From Oceanospirillum linum (GTDB lineage: Bacteria; Pseudomonadota; Gammaproteobacteria; Pseudomonadales; Halomonadaceae), in NCBI RefSeq assembly GCF_001995095.2, contig NZ_MTSD02000001.1, positions 1-64,000 of the forward strand: 64,000 nt of DNA, written 5' to 3'. How positions within the stretch are numbered: position 1 is the first letter of the stretch; every line of letters begins with the position of its first letter. Positions 35,454 through 44,223 of the stretch are shown piece after piece. The position numbers and the translations under genes are program-made. The notes under the pieces were generated by a model. It was not told the origin of the DNA. It made no database searches and worked only from the letters and a program-made list of their open reading frames with translations.

Positions 35454-37703
35454 ATGAATACAGAGCGACTAACCGGTGCTAAGCCACCGACCGGCCAGGT
35501 GAATGAGATGCACCAGGCGGACCTGGACAATCTGATCAAGGAATACGATAACGAAAGCAACTTCCGTGATCTGCGCGGCGGTCTGAAACACTTTGTCACC
35601 CTGGTGTGTGTGACACTGAGTCTGTTTCATATCTATACCGCAGGTTTTGGCCTGCTGAACGAAGTGACACACCGTACCGTGCACATGACCTTTATTATGG
35701 GCCTGCTGTTTCTGGTATTCCCGCGCAAGGCTGCCAAAAAACAGTCCACAGGTATTGTGCTGGGACTGATGTATGGTGCCTTTTATCTGCTGATTGCCCA
35801 TCAGCTGGTCAGTGCCTTGAGCCAGGACCTGCCTCCGATGATGGCAGCCGGAGTTTATTTTTTTGCCGGCATGATGGCTCTGTCTGCTCTGCCTCTGTCC
35901 GCCCTGGGTGGCCGGGGTAACAAGCCAGGCTGGCTGGACTGGCCACTGGCGATTCTGGGTACTGGGTTTTCACTCTATCTGGTCTATTTCTTTGATGAGA
36001 TTTTTATCATCAATGTTGGCTTCCCCCAGACACTGGACTACCTGATGGGTGGTGTTGCCATTCTGCTGGTGATTGAAGGTGCACGCCGAACCATGGGCGA
36101 ATCCTTGTCGATCATAGGTGTACTGGCGCTGCTGTATGCGATGTTCGGCCCTTATCTGCCAGGTGTTCTCGCACATCGGGGTTATGACATTATCCGCTTG
36201 GTAGAGCATCTCTATTTAGGCACGGAAGGTATCTACGGCATAGCCATCGGCGTAGTAGCCACTTACGTTTTTCATTTTGTACTCTTTGGTGTGCTGGCGC
36301 AGGCCTCCGGTCTGGGGCAACTATTTATTGAGTTAGCAACCCTGTTAGCAGGCCGTTATTCCGGTGGTCCGGCGAAAGTATCCGTGGTTTCTTCCGGTTT
36401 CTTTGGCATGATTTCAGGCTCTCCGGTAGCCAACACAGTAACCACAGGTGCTTTCACCATCCCTATGATGCAACGTTACGGTTTCAGCGGTCGTTTTGCC
36501 GCCGCCACAGAAGCTGCAGCGTCCTGTGGCGGACAAATCACCCCTCCTATCATGGGAGCATCGGCCTTTGTTATGGCTGAAATGCTGGGCATCCCCTATA
36601 ATGAGCTGATTCTGGTGGCAGTCATTCCCGCAGCCTTCCACTATCTAGCCACACTGTGTATGGTACACTTTGAGGCCCGTCGCCTAGGGTTAGAAGGCGT
36701 TCCTGCTGAAGATATCCCCCGTTTCCGTGATGTCATGGCACGTCACTGGCACCAGACCATTCCGCTGATTGTAATGGTGACCTTGCTGCTGATGCAGTTC
36801 ACACCGTTCCTGGCAGCATTCTGGGGCATTATCCTGACGGTTGTCTGCTCTTATCTGCCATTGTTGCTGAAGCCATTAGGTTTCGACAAACTGGATCACG
36901 AAAGTGTGCTGACCCCATCTCGTCTGGTGTTCAGTCTGGAAGAGGGTGCCAAGCAGTCCATCGCCATTACCGCCGCCTGTGCCTGTGTCGGCTTCCTGCT
37001 GGGCGTCACTACGTTGACCGGACTCGGATTTAAGTTCTCCGGCGCCATTGTAGGTCTGGCTACCGATTTCGGCACTTGGCTAAGCATGATTGTGCCTTTT
37101 GATCTGCTGACGCCAGATTCCACTGTACTATTTGTGGCTCTGCTGCTGGTGGCTGTGGCCTGCATCCTGATGGGCGCCGGCATCCCGACCACACCGACTT
37201 ACATCATCCTCGCATCAATTGTGGCTCCGGCACTGGATGAGTTTGGTATCGCGCTTTTGGCATCGCATTTCTTTATTTTCTACTACGGTGTTCTAGCTGA
37301 TGTAACGCCTCCGGTTGCTCTGGCGGCGTATGCCGGTGCCGGTATTTCTGGCTCAGATCCAATGCGTACCGGGACCACCGCCTTCCGGCTATCAATGGGT
37401 AAAGCTCTGGTGCCCTTTATGTTTGTTTTTGCGCCGAGCCTGCTGTTTTTGAACTTCAACTGGAGTGAATTCATTCTGGCGATGATCAGCGGTATTCTGT
37501 GTATTTTCGCCCTGTCCACGGCATATATCGGTTATTTCCGTACCACGCTGCATAAACCGGAAAAAATAATGCTCAGCATTGCCGGTCTGGCCTTGGTAGG
37601 TTCCCAGCTGTGGCTGGTGGCGATTGCGGGCTCTGTGGTGGTGGCCATTCTGCTACGCAATCACCTACAGAGCAAAGAGCGGCCCGGTGCCCATCCGGCG
37701 TAA
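35454..37703 (+). CDS. TRAP transporter fused permease, TAXI family (intact)
   Basis: The 749-residue inner-membrane protein fuses a DctQ-like 4-helix part (about 45-215) with a DctM-like 12-helix part. Conserved segments include GLLFLVFPRKAAKK, VVSSGFFGMISGSPVANTVTTGAFTIP (split here for length: VVSSGFFGMISGSPVAN, then TVTTGAFTIP), GGQITPPIMGASAFVMAE, MGAGIPTTPTY and DVTPPVALAAYAGAGISG. It imports the ligand captured by the binding protein encoded two genes upstream, using an ion gradient. It begins 17 bases after the DUF1850 gene and ends the operon. It is the reference for judging the broken paralogue at 22501-25156. Confidence 0.94.
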   Translation: MNTERLTGAKPPTGQVNEMHQADLDNLIKEYDNESNFRDLRGGLKHFVTLVCVTLSLFHIYTAGFGLLNEVTHRTVHMTFIMGLLFLVFPRKAAKKQSTGIVLGLMYGAFYLLIAHQLVSALSQDLPPMMAAGVYFFAGMMALSALPLSALGGRGNKPGWLDWPLAILGTGFSLYLVYFFDEIFIINVGFPQTLDYLMGGVAILLVIEGARRTMGESLSIIGVLALLYAMFGPYLPGVLAHRGYDIIRLVEHLYLGTEGIYGIAIGVVATYVFHFVLFGVLAQASGLGQLFIELATLLAGRYSGGPAKVSVVSSGFFGMISGSPVANTVTTGAFTIPMMQRYGFSGRFAAATEAAASCGGQITPPIMGASAFVMAEMLGIPYNELILVAVIPAAFHYLATLCMVHFEARRLGLEGVPAEDIPRFRDVMARHWHQTIPLIVMVTLLLMQFTPFLAAFWGIILTVVCSYLPLLLKPLGFDKLDHESVLTPSRLVFSLEEGAKQSIAITAACACVGFLLGVTTLTGLGFKFSGAIVGLATDFGTWLSMIVPFDLLTPDSTVLFVALLLVAVACILMGAGIPTTPTYIILASIVAPALDEFGIALLASHFFIFYYGVLADVTPPVALAAYAGAGISGSDPMRTGTTAFRLSMGKALVPFMFVFAPSLLFLNFNWSEFILAMISGILCIFALSTAYIGYFRTTLHKPEKIMLSIAGLALVGSQLWLVAIAGSVVVAILLRNHLQSKERPGAHPA

Positions 37704-37755
37704 AACCCTCCCTGTCAGCCTTATGCAGATACGCCGCATCTGCGCAGGATGAAGG

Positions 37756-37790
37756 TACAAAGAAGCACCGCCAGGCGGTGCTTCTTTGTA
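37756..37790. terminator. Strong hairpin terminator after the TAXI operon
   Basis: TACAAAGAAGCACCGCC (37756-37772) pairs perfectly with 37774-37790, giving a stem of up to 17 bp. The A- and T-rich outer parts allow termination in either direction. Confidence 0.8.
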
Positions 37791-37885
37791 TTGGTCTGCA
37801 GCAGGTGTACAGTCTTATTCCCACGTATAACAGGCGACAGCTCAAGCCAGTACCAGTAAAATCAATAGCTTAAACTACTGCTAGA

Positions 37886-38677
37886 ATGGAATATCTGCCG
37901 ATGTCGACAAGTGAAAATAACTACATAGTTCCTGCGCTGCAGAAAGGCCTTCAGATTCTGGAATTGTTTGACAGCCATCATCGCCTACTCAGCCAGACAG
38001 AGATGGCCGAGGCTCTAGGTGTCTCTAACAGCTCTATCTACCGGATAGTCCAGACTCTTATTGCTATGGGTTACCTAAACAAAGCCGGTGGTGGCAACTA
38101 CTCCCTAGGTTCTCAGGTAGTCTCCCGAGGTTTCAGTTATCTGGCAAGCCGGGAGATTGTTGAGATCGCGGCACCTTTTATTACTCAGCTGCGGGATAGC
38201 ACATCACTGTCGAGCCATTTAGCTATTCGGGAGGGCAGCGAAACACTCTATCTGTTTCGGGCTTTGGCCCTACAGCGAGTATCTGTCAATGTTATGGTCG
38301 GCACCAGATTTCCCTGTCATATCACTGCAATGGGCAGAGCCCTGCTTCAGGGTTTAGCACCAGATCAACTGGAGAGTCTATATCAAGGGCAGCGTATTGA
38401 CGGCTACCCTGAGCCTGCACCACAGACATTACCGGATCTAATCGCAATGTGTGAAAAAGAACGAGCACAGGGCTGGAGTATGCATTATTCCGATTATTCA
38501 ACAGCAATTGCCGTACCAATACGAAATTTCACAGGCGAAGTTGTTGCTGCAATCAACGCATCTGGGCCTGATGTTGTAATGCAAAAAGAAGGCGTTACTG
38601 AGCGCCTTGTGCACGCCCTGAAAAAAACAGCCGATGGAATTATGAAAGAGCTCGGAGGTATTACAACAAGACGCTAA
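37886..38677 (+). CDS. IclR family transcriptional regulator (2)
   Basis: The 263-residue protein has an N-terminal winged helix (about 12-75: VPALQKGLQILELF, LSQTEMAEALGVSNSSIYRIVQTL) and the C-terminal effector domain (VMVGTRFPCHITAMGRALL; SDYSTAIAVPIRNFTGEVVAAIN). It lies just behind the TAXI transporter operon, separated by a terminator, and is likely to regulate it in response to the imported compound. ATG 37901, with GGAA upstream, is an alternative start that removes five residues. Confidence 0.9.
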   Translation: MEYLPMSTSENNYIVPALQKGLQILELFDSHHRLLSQTEMAEALGVSNSSIYRIVQTLIAMGYLNKAGGGNYSLGSQVVSRGFSYLASREIVEIAAPFITQLRDSTSLSSHLAIREGSETLYLFRALALQRVSVNVMVGTRFPCHITAMGRALLQGLAPDQLESLYQGQRIDGYPEPAPQTLPDLIAMCEKERAQGWSMHYSDYSTAIAVPIRNFTGEVVAAINASGPDVVMQKEGVTERLVHALKKTADGIMKELGGITTRR

Positions 38678-38726
38678 AAAACCAGACTAACCTGACTTAG
38701 CAACATCAGGCCATTCTGGTTTTATA
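38676..38726. terminator. Bidirectional terminator between iclR and bfr genes
   Basis: AAACCAGA (38679-38686) pairs with TCTGGTTT (38715-38722), and an inner CCTGA/TCAGG (38691-38695 with 38706-38710) extends the structure. A runs on the left and T runs on the right serve both convergent genes. Confidence 0.72.
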
Positions 38727-38783
38727 CTTTCTGGCCAGCAAGTCTTTCAACACGAGCCTGGCACTATAATTACATTGAATGGA

Positions 38784-39254
38784 TCAGGCCATCTGTTTCT
38801 GGATATAGTTCTCAACACCAACCATATCAATCAGTCTCAGCTGCTGCTCAAGCCAATGGGCGTGATCCCTTTCGGTATCATCCAATAATTGAAGCAACAT
38901 TTTACGTGTAATGTAATCCTGAGCCTGCTCACAAACAGCAATCGCCTCTTTCAGGGCACGGGCCACATCATATTCTACCTGCAGGTCGTTGCGGAACATG
39001 CTGGCAACATCATGCCCCACATTCGCTTGCTCCTGACCGTTCATATCCGGTTCAGCTTCCAGAAACAGCATACGCTCCATAATCGCTTCAGCGTGTTCTG
39101 TTTCTTCTTCCATCTCATGATGCAGTCGCTCGTGGAGCTTATCCAGCCCCCAGTCTTTAAACTGGTTAGCATGGGCCATATACTGATCACGGGCCATCAG
39201 TTCATTATTAAGCAGACGTTGAAGATGCTCGAGAACCGTAGGATTGCCTTGCAT
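38784..39254 (-). CDS. bfr: Bacterioferritin, catalytic-type subunit (lacks heme ligand)
   Basis: The 156-residue four-helix protein aligns with E. coli Bfr. Every ferroxidase ligand is kept: Glu18 (NNELMARDQ), Glu51 and His54 (EEETEHAEA), Glu94 (LQVEYD), and Glu127 and His130 (DDTERDHAHW). The heme-binding Met52 is replaced by Thr. It should oxidise Fe(II) but cannot ligate heme itself. It lies 11 bases downstream of a second bfr gene with the opposite pattern, so the two very likely form mixed 24-mers for iron storage. AAGGAG precedes ATG 39254. Confidence 0.94.
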   Translation of the reverse strand: MQGNPTVLEHLQRLLNNELMARDQYMAHANQFKDWGLDKLHERLHHEMEEETEHAEAIMERMLFLEAEPDMNGQEQANVGHDVASMFRNDLQVEYDVARALKEAIAVCEQAQDYITRKMLLQLLDDTERDHAHWLEQQLRLIDMVGVENYIQKQMA

Positions 39255-39265
39255 AGTACTTCTCC

Positions 39266-39736
39266 TTAATCTTCCATCTGCGCAGCCAGATAATTCTGGA
39301 TACCCGCGTTCTCAATCTGCCACTGCTGAGTTTCGATCCAGTCGATCTGCTCTTCCGTCTCTTCCAGGATTTCGGTCAGCAGGTCACGGGATACGTAATC
39401 CTGTGCTTTTTCCATCACGTCAATCGCAGTCAGCAGCTGATCACGAACCTCCGTATGCACCTTCACATCACCGGAGAGCATTTCCGGAATATTTTCACCA
39501 ATATGGAGGCGATTCAATGCCTGCATACCCGGTAAAGCTTCCAGAAATAAAATACGCTCAATCAGGTCATCGGCCAGCTTCATTGATTTAATAGAAGCCT
39601 TGTACTCATGGCTGTTGAGCTCTTCCAGTCCCCAGTTTTTCGCCATACGGGCGTGAAGAAATGTCTGGTTAATCACGGTGAGCTGCCCTTTCAAAGCAGA
39701 GTTTAGCTCCGAGACAACACCTGCATCAGCTTTCAT
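39266..39736 (-). CDS. bfr: Bacterioferritin, heme-binding subunit (lacks ferroxidase centre)
   Basis: The 156-residue bacterioferritin retains the heme ligand Met52 (ASIKSMKLAD) but has lost most ferroxidase ligands by alignment with E. coli Bfr: position 18 is Gln (LKGQLTV), 51 Ser, 54 Leu, 127 Thr and 130 Gln (EETEEQIDW). It is therefore probably unable to oxidise iron alone and would supply heme at the subunit interface for core reduction through Bfd. It is first in a two-gene operon with the catalytic subunit. Two-subunit bacterioferritins with divided roles are known in other Proteobacteria. The 296 bases upstream (39737-40032) hold an AT-rich promoter region without a clear Fur box or gene. 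Confidence 0.94.
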   Translation of the reverse strand: MKADAGVVSELNSALKGQLTVINQTFLHARMAKNWGLEELNSHEYKASIKSMKLADDLIERILFLEALPGMQALNRLHIGENIPEMLSGDVKVHTEVRDQLLTAIDVMEKAQDYVSRDLLTEILEETEEQIDWIETQQWQIENAGIQNYLAAQMED

Positions 39737-40032
39737 CGATCTACCCTCGTCTATTGTCGAGTACTTTAACTATTGTGTGCTTTAGCTATTAAGCACTTTA
39801 TACATCGGCCACAGCCTGTGTGGCCAAATGCCAGTCTTGCACTACTTATAGTCAATACCATGACAAATTACGAGTATATTTCAGCTGATATTTCAAATTT
39901 ATCCTAATTAAATCAATCACTTTGGATGAACAAGAAGTGTTTCCATTCTTAAACATAAACCCTTATCAGAAGAGTGTTATTCTCTTTTGAGAAAGAACTT
40001 TATTTCGCTTAGAGCCACATCAACACTCAACC

Positions 40033-40551
40033 TCAAACCGGCAGCTGTAAACCGGTTTTGACCTCTCTCAGGGCAAGGCTGGAGCGGATCGCTGTAATTC
40101 CCGGCAAAACACGTAACCGGTTACGGACAAAATCGCCATAATCCTCCAGGTCACTCGCCACGATTTGCAGAATATAGTCGCAGTCTCCTGAGACATTATG
40201 ACAACTCAGGATCTCCGGCATCTGCGCCATTTTCTGCTCAAACTCCAGCGGTGCCTGACCGGAGTGATCACCAAAGGTCACCTGAGCAAAACCCACCACC
40301 CCCAGACCCAATTTTTGGCGATTTAATCTGGCCTGATAACCTTCGATATAACCTTCGGCTTCCAGCCGCTTCAATCTGCGCCAGCAGGGGGTTTCACTCA
40401 GATTTAACCGTTCAGCCAGCTTGGCATTACTTAACCGGCCATCTTTTTGCAACAGAGCAAGAATACGCCGATCCGTATCATCCAGCCCCGATGTTTTAGA
40501 ATCACGGGGTCTGGAACTATCAGACCCCACCACACCCTTAGAAAGACTCAT
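40033..40551 (-). CDS. Lrp/AsnC family transcriptional regulator
   Basis: The product has an N-terminal helix-turn-helix (LDDTDRRILALLQKDGR, NAKLAERLNLSETPCWRRL) and a C-terminal RAM effector domain (MPEILSCHNVSGDCDYILQI, LRVLPGITAIRSSLALREV). The Cys in SETPCWRR is typical of a subgroup paired with exporters. It is divergent from a LysE-type exporter 128 bases away, a standard arrangement in which an amino acid induces its own export. I favour ATG 40551; GTG 40563 is an alternative, and neither has a strong ribosome site. Confidence 0.92.
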   Translation of the reverse strand: MSLSKGVVGSDSSRPRDSKTSGLDDTDRRILALLQKDGRLSNAKLAERLNLSETPCWRRLKRLEAEGYIEGYQARLNRQKLGLGVVGFAQVTFGDHSGQAPLEFEQKMAQMPEILSCHNVSGDCDYILQIVASDLEDYGDFVRNRLRVLPGITAIRSSLALREVKTGLQLPV

Positions 40552-40678
40552 TTCAAAATACACCCATAAAAGAAATATTCTTTCACCATAACAGCAAATA
40601 AAGGCAGAGATAACAATTCTATTTCCCCTCAGTTAGGGATAATAACGTCTCCAGAACAGAGATACCGGAGCAACCCAG

Positions 40679-41311
40679 ATGTTAAGTCTTACTGAACTCT
40701 CAGTTTATGTTTTTACCTTAGGAGCAGCCTATCTTTTGCCGGGCCCGGATATGGCTCTGGTAATGACATCGGTATCAGATAAGGGGATAAAACAGGCATT
40801 GATGACATCACTGGGATTATCCGCCGCCAGAGGGTTGCACGTGCTGCTCGCCGCCCTGGGCCTGGCAGCACTGCTGGCGGCTCATCCGGGGCTGCTTCGG
40901 GTTGTCCAGTGGATAGGGGCCGCTTATCTGCTCTTTCTCGCCTGGAAGATTCTGTCTGCACGCACCCTCACGCAAAAAAAGGCCCCAGCTGGAAACCCGC
41001 AACGCCTGCAGGCGATCCGCCGAGGATTTCTGACCAGCCTGTTAAACCCGAAAGCACTGATGTTCTGCTCTCTTCTGCTGCCGCAGTTTATCAGTCAGCA
41101 AAGCCATAGCGCTTCAGTATTGACTCAATACCTCTACCTTGGGGTCGTTCTGGTGGTAACAGGTATTCTCTTTGACCTGCTGATCGCCGCCAGCATCTGC
41201 ACCGTCAACCGCAGAATGAAGATCACTGAGACCGGACAGAACATTCAGAAATGGCTCTTTTCCAGTGTTTTTATCGCCGGAGCGATTCGGTTAAGTGTGA
41301 GTGAGTTATAA
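40679..41311 (+). CDS. LysE/RhtB family amino-acid exporter
   Basis: The 210-residue, six-helix inner-membrane protein has the family motif YLLPGPDMALVMTSVSDKG near the N terminus, then AAYLLFLAWKIL and RRGFLTSLLNPKALMF. It should export an amino acid or analogue; the substrate is not readable. GGAGCAACCCAG precedes ATG 40679. It is probably controlled by the divergent Lrp-type regulator. Confidence 0.92.
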   Translation: MLSLTELSVYVFTLGAAYLLPGPDMALVMTSVSDKGIKQALMTSLGLSAARGLHVLLAALGLAALLAAHPGLLRVVQWIGAAYLLFLAWKILSARTLTQKKAPAGNPQRLQAIRRGFLTSLLNPKALMFCSLLLPQFISQQSHSASVLTQYLYLGVVLVVTGILFDLLIAASICTVNRRMKITETGQNIQKWLFSSVFIAGAIRLSVSEL

Positions 41312-41402
41312 AACGGCACCCTGCAATTTTGTTCAATACTCAGATTCCAGTAACCATCAGACTACCTCCATCTAATCAATCCACCACGTTATCGGAGGCT
41401 CC

Positions 41403-41597
41403 ATGTCTGACATCTCTTTCTTTCATGCATTAACCGGTACAGGCTCCATCGAGCTATCTGTACTCTCATCCATGACCATTTTTGCTTTGGTGGCCTCGAT
41501 CACACCGGGGCCGGTAAACCTGGTAGGACTGAGTAGCGGCGCTCGCTATAAGCTACCGGTAGGCCTGATTTTTACCACAGGGGCGACAAGAGTATAA
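41403..41597 (+). pseudogene. N-terminal remnant of a second LysE-type exporter
   Basis: After CGGAGGCTCC, ATG 41403 opens a frame with the LysE signature (VASITPGPVNLVGLSSGARY, then GLIFTTGAT), which stops after only 64 residues where the family continues for another 140. A hairpin-rich stretch follows directly. It lies just behind an intact LysE gene, but its sequence is from a different subfamily, so it is a deletion relic rather than a recent duplicate. Confidence 0.8.
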
Positions 41598-41634
41598 AGA
41601 CTGCCAAGCACGGCAGACTAATCTCAGGCAAAAA

Positions 41635-41656
41635 CTGAATTTTCAAGAAAATTCAG
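41635..41656. terminator. Hairpin downstream of the LysE remnant
   Basis: CTGAATTTT (41635-41643) pairs perfectly with AAAATTCAG (41648-41656) across a 4-base loop. A smaller CTGCC/GGCAG hairpin precedes it at 41601-41616. No strong T-run follows, so termination is uncertain. Confidence 0.4.
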
Positions 41657-41788
41657 CCGTAAAAATACACCTTTTATAAAGCTATAACCCTATCATCAAC
41701 TCCGGTAGACTAATGCACTTTCGATGACTGACCGTCATAAGTAAGCAACACGATCATCAATAGCCATTACAACGAGTTATGTAGGATT

Positions 41789-42652
41789 ATGTGTTTTAAA
41801 CGCGCTAACCGCTCCAGCACGCCTCACCTGATATTATCGTTACTCTCCGTCTTTACTCTCGCGGGCTGCGCCCTGGATTCTGACAAGCCAATGTTACAGG
41901 CGATACAGTCACTGGACGCACGCCTTGAACAACGCATCAATAATCTTGAAGAGCAAAACCAGACACAAAGCACCCAACTGGATCAGCTGCAACAGCAGCT
42001 CAAACAGGGCGACCAGGCTATATCTCAACTCAAAGCCAACCAAACAAAACTATTGGCATTGGTTGAAGAGAAGAACAAAGATCTGCCTCGTCAGCCTGAA
42101 ACCCCTGATACGGATACCGATCAGAGTAGCAACAGTCCGGACAAAGTTGTACTGGGAAGCAAAGAGTGGGTTTGGCTGGATGCCGCACAGGCTAATTTTA
42201 AAGCCCGTATAGATTCTGGTGCGACAACATCATCTATACACGCCGCTGATCCTGTGTTTTTTGAACGCAACGGCGAGGAATGGGTACGGTTCAATCTATT
42301 GGCGGATGAGTCCAAAGAGAGTCTGCCGGTGGATCAGTCAACAGAGAGCCCACCGGTGGATGAGCCAACAGAGAGCCTGCCGGAAGATAAAGCAAAAGAG
42401 AGTAAAGGCAAACAGATTGAAGCACCTGTCGTCCGCTGGGTTCGCATTATCCAGGCTTCAGCCAAAACCCCGGAACGTCGCCCGGTCATTCAGGCCTGGG
42501 TACAGGTGGGTGGATTAAGGGAACGAGCCGAGTTTACCCTTGCCGATCGTAGCAAAATGACATTCCAGATTCTTTTAGGTCGCGAATTTTTTAAGGATAT
42601 TGCTTTAATTGATGTCGGTAAATCTTATATTCACCCGAAGCAAAAACCCTGA
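41789..42652 (+). CDS. Lipoprotein with coiled coil and retropepsin-like (RimB/ATP-dependent zinc protease family) domain
   Basis: The 287-residue protein has a lipoprotein signal (LAGC, Cys27), a Gln-rich coiled coil (about 35-95) and a domain of the 'ATP-dependent zinc protease' family, now regarded as retropepsin-like. The catalytic motif RIDSGATTSS contains Asp142, and LGREFFKD lies near the end. Three 9-residue acidic repeats interrupt the domain (about 177-203). In gammaproteobacteria this family clusters with an inactive-transglutaminase membrane protein and an ATP-grasp ligase, exactly as here, suggesting synthesis and trimming of a peptide-like modification at the envelope. It should be periplasm-facing. 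Confidence 0.87.
   Translation: MCFKRANRSSTPHLILSLLSVFTLAGCALDSDKPMLQAIQSLDARLEQRINNLEEQNQTQSTQLDQLQQQLKQGDQAISQLKANQTKLLALVEEKNKDLPRQPETPDTDTDQSSNSPDKVVLGSKEWVWLDAAQANFKARIDSGATTSSIHAADPVFFERNGEEWVRFNLLADESKESLPVDQSTESPPVDEPTESLPEDKAKESKGKQIEAPVVRWVRIIQASAKTPERRPVIQAWVQVGGLRERAEFTLADRSKMTFQILLGREFFKDIALIDVGKSYIHPKQKP
42317..42397 (+). repeat. In-frame minisatellite, three 27-base units
   Basis: Units at 42317-42343, 42344-42370 and 42371-42397 encode ESLPVDQST, ESPPVDEPT and ESLPEDKAK. The first two differ at few bases and the third is more diverged. Unit loss or gain would keep the reading frame of the retropepsin-like lipoprotein. Confidence 0.9.
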
Positions 42653-42702
42653 TCTGAATCGGTCAACTTTCTCTGATACACCCACGCGGATGTTACACAG
42701 CC

Positions 42703-44220
42703 ATGATCAATCGCCTGCCTTTTTATCTGCTGATTACTGCCCTGGTTCTGATCGGTACAGCCTTCAGCCTCTATCGCCATGCGGTCTATGGTGTACCCTG
42801 GCTTCCTGGCGAACAACGTCAGCAGTGGGAGGTAGAAGCCCGTATCGAGTTTATTGCTAATGGTGATCCGGCAAAGGTCACCATGGCAATACCCGGAGAT
42901 CAAAGCAACTTTATCCTGACCGATGAAAGCAGCTCCTCACAAGGCTATGGTGTTGCCTTGCTCGATGACGGCCATCAGCGCCGCGCAGAGTGGTCAACAC
43001 GCAGTGCAAAGGATCAGCAGCTGATCTATTACAAAGCACGGTTTCTGGTTGATGCCAGTGCCCAACATAAGGTTCTTGCTCCTACAGAGCCTACACCACA
43101 GTTTTTTGAAGATGTCAGACAAACTGCCGCGCTTTCTATTCTGGAAGATGCACTGGAACGCTCAGCCGATAACCCGACACTCGCCCGGGAGCTGGTGCGC
43201 CAGCTGAATGATCCTCAGAACCAGAATGCCGCACTACTGCTGAACAGTATGAACCGCGAAGAAGCTCTGGTCAGCTTGCTTTCCATGGAGAAAATACCAG
43301 CCCGTACCGTTGCAACGCTGACACTGGAGGATGGCCGTCGCCGCCAGAGCGTTCAACCCTGGGTACAGGTGTGGGATGATCATAAAGAGCGCTGGCAGCT
43401 ATTTAATCCGCAAACAGGCACAGAAGGTAAACCTGACAATCTCCTGATCTGGAGTTATGAATATCAAAGCCTGCTGGATGTGATTGGCGGCCGACAGTCC
43501 GATGTCAGTTTTTCTATGATTGCTCAGGATATTTCACCGGAAACAGCAACCCGGGAGAAAATCACGGCAGAGGACCTGCTTAATTTCTCTATTCACAGCC
43601 TGCCGGTTGAGGAGCAGGCGATGTTTAAAACCATTATGCTGATTCCGGTTGGTGCACTGCTGGTGGTCTTCCTGCGTATTATTGTCGGCCTTAAAACCTC
43701 AGGTACTTTTATGCCTGTACTTATTGCCGTCGCCTTTGTGCAGACAGAACTGGCCCCCGGTATTATCGGCTTTCTGCTGATTGTTGGCACCGGGCTAATG
43801 ATCCGCAGCTATCTGTCCCATCTGAACCTGTTACTGGTGGCACGTATCTCCGCCGTCATTATCGCCGTGATTATGATCATCTCAGTATTCACTGTTATCG
43901 CTTATCGCGTGGGACTTCTGGAGGGTCTGAGTATCACCTTTTTCCCGATGATCATCCTCTCCTGGACCATTGAACGTATGTCCATTCTCTGGGAAGAAGA
44001 AGGTGCAAAAGAGGTCTTCGTACAGGGGGGAGGCTCTCTCTTTACCGCTGTGCTTGTCTACCTGGCGATGACCTCCGAATTGATCCGCCACCTGACCTTT
44101 AACTTTGTCGGGCTGCAGCTGATCATTCTGGCCCTGATTCTGCTACTGGGTAACTACACAGGTTACCGCCTGAGCGAGCTGCGCCGCTTCCGCCATCTGG
44201 CTAAGCCGTCACAGGACTGA
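42703..44220 (+). CDS. Inactive transglutaminase-like protein with C-terminal 7TM domain (UUP1 family)
   Basis: The 505-residue inner-membrane protein has one N-terminal helix (about 7-25), a periplasmic region with a transglutaminase-like fold (about 150-260; the catalytic Cys is not evident: LLNSMNREEALVSLLSMEKI) and about seven membrane helices from residue 310 on (GLKTSGTFMPVLIAVAF, FFPMIILSWTIERMSI). This domain pair has been described with ATP-grasp amidoligases and retropepsin-like proteins. It probably acts as a membrane scaffold that binds a peptide substrate. It lies 50 bases after the lipoprotein and 3 bases before the ligase. Confidence 0.9.
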   Translation: MINRLPFYLLITALVLIGTAFSLYRHAVYGVPWLPGEQRQQWEVEARIEFIANGDPAKVTMAIPGDQSNFILTDESSSSQGYGVALLDDGHQRRAEWSTRSAKDQQLIYYKARFLVDASAQHKVLAPTEPTPQFFEDVRQTAALSILEDALERSADNPTLARELVRQLNDPQNQNAALLLNSMNREEALVSLLSMEKIPARTVATLTLEDGRRRQSVQPWVQVWDDHKERWQLFNPQTGTEGKPDNLLIWSYEYQSLLDVIGGRQSDVSFSMIAQDISPETATREKITAEDLLNFSIHSLPVEEQAMFKTIMLIPVGALLVVFLRIIVGLKTSGTFMPVLIAVAFVQTELAPGIIGFLLIVGTGLMIRSYLSHLNLLLVARISAVIIAVIMIISVFTVIAYRVGLLEGLSITFFPMIILSWTIERMSILWEEEGAKEVFVQGGGSLFTAVLVYLAMTSELIRHLTFNFVGLQLIILALILLLGNYTGYRLSELRRFRHLAKPSQD

Positions 44221-44223
44221 TCC

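Noticed and set aside
42317-42397. Possible repeat array or mobile hairpin
   Set aside because: The 27-base units are in frame and encode acidic 9-residue repeats of one protein; no inverted symmetry is present.
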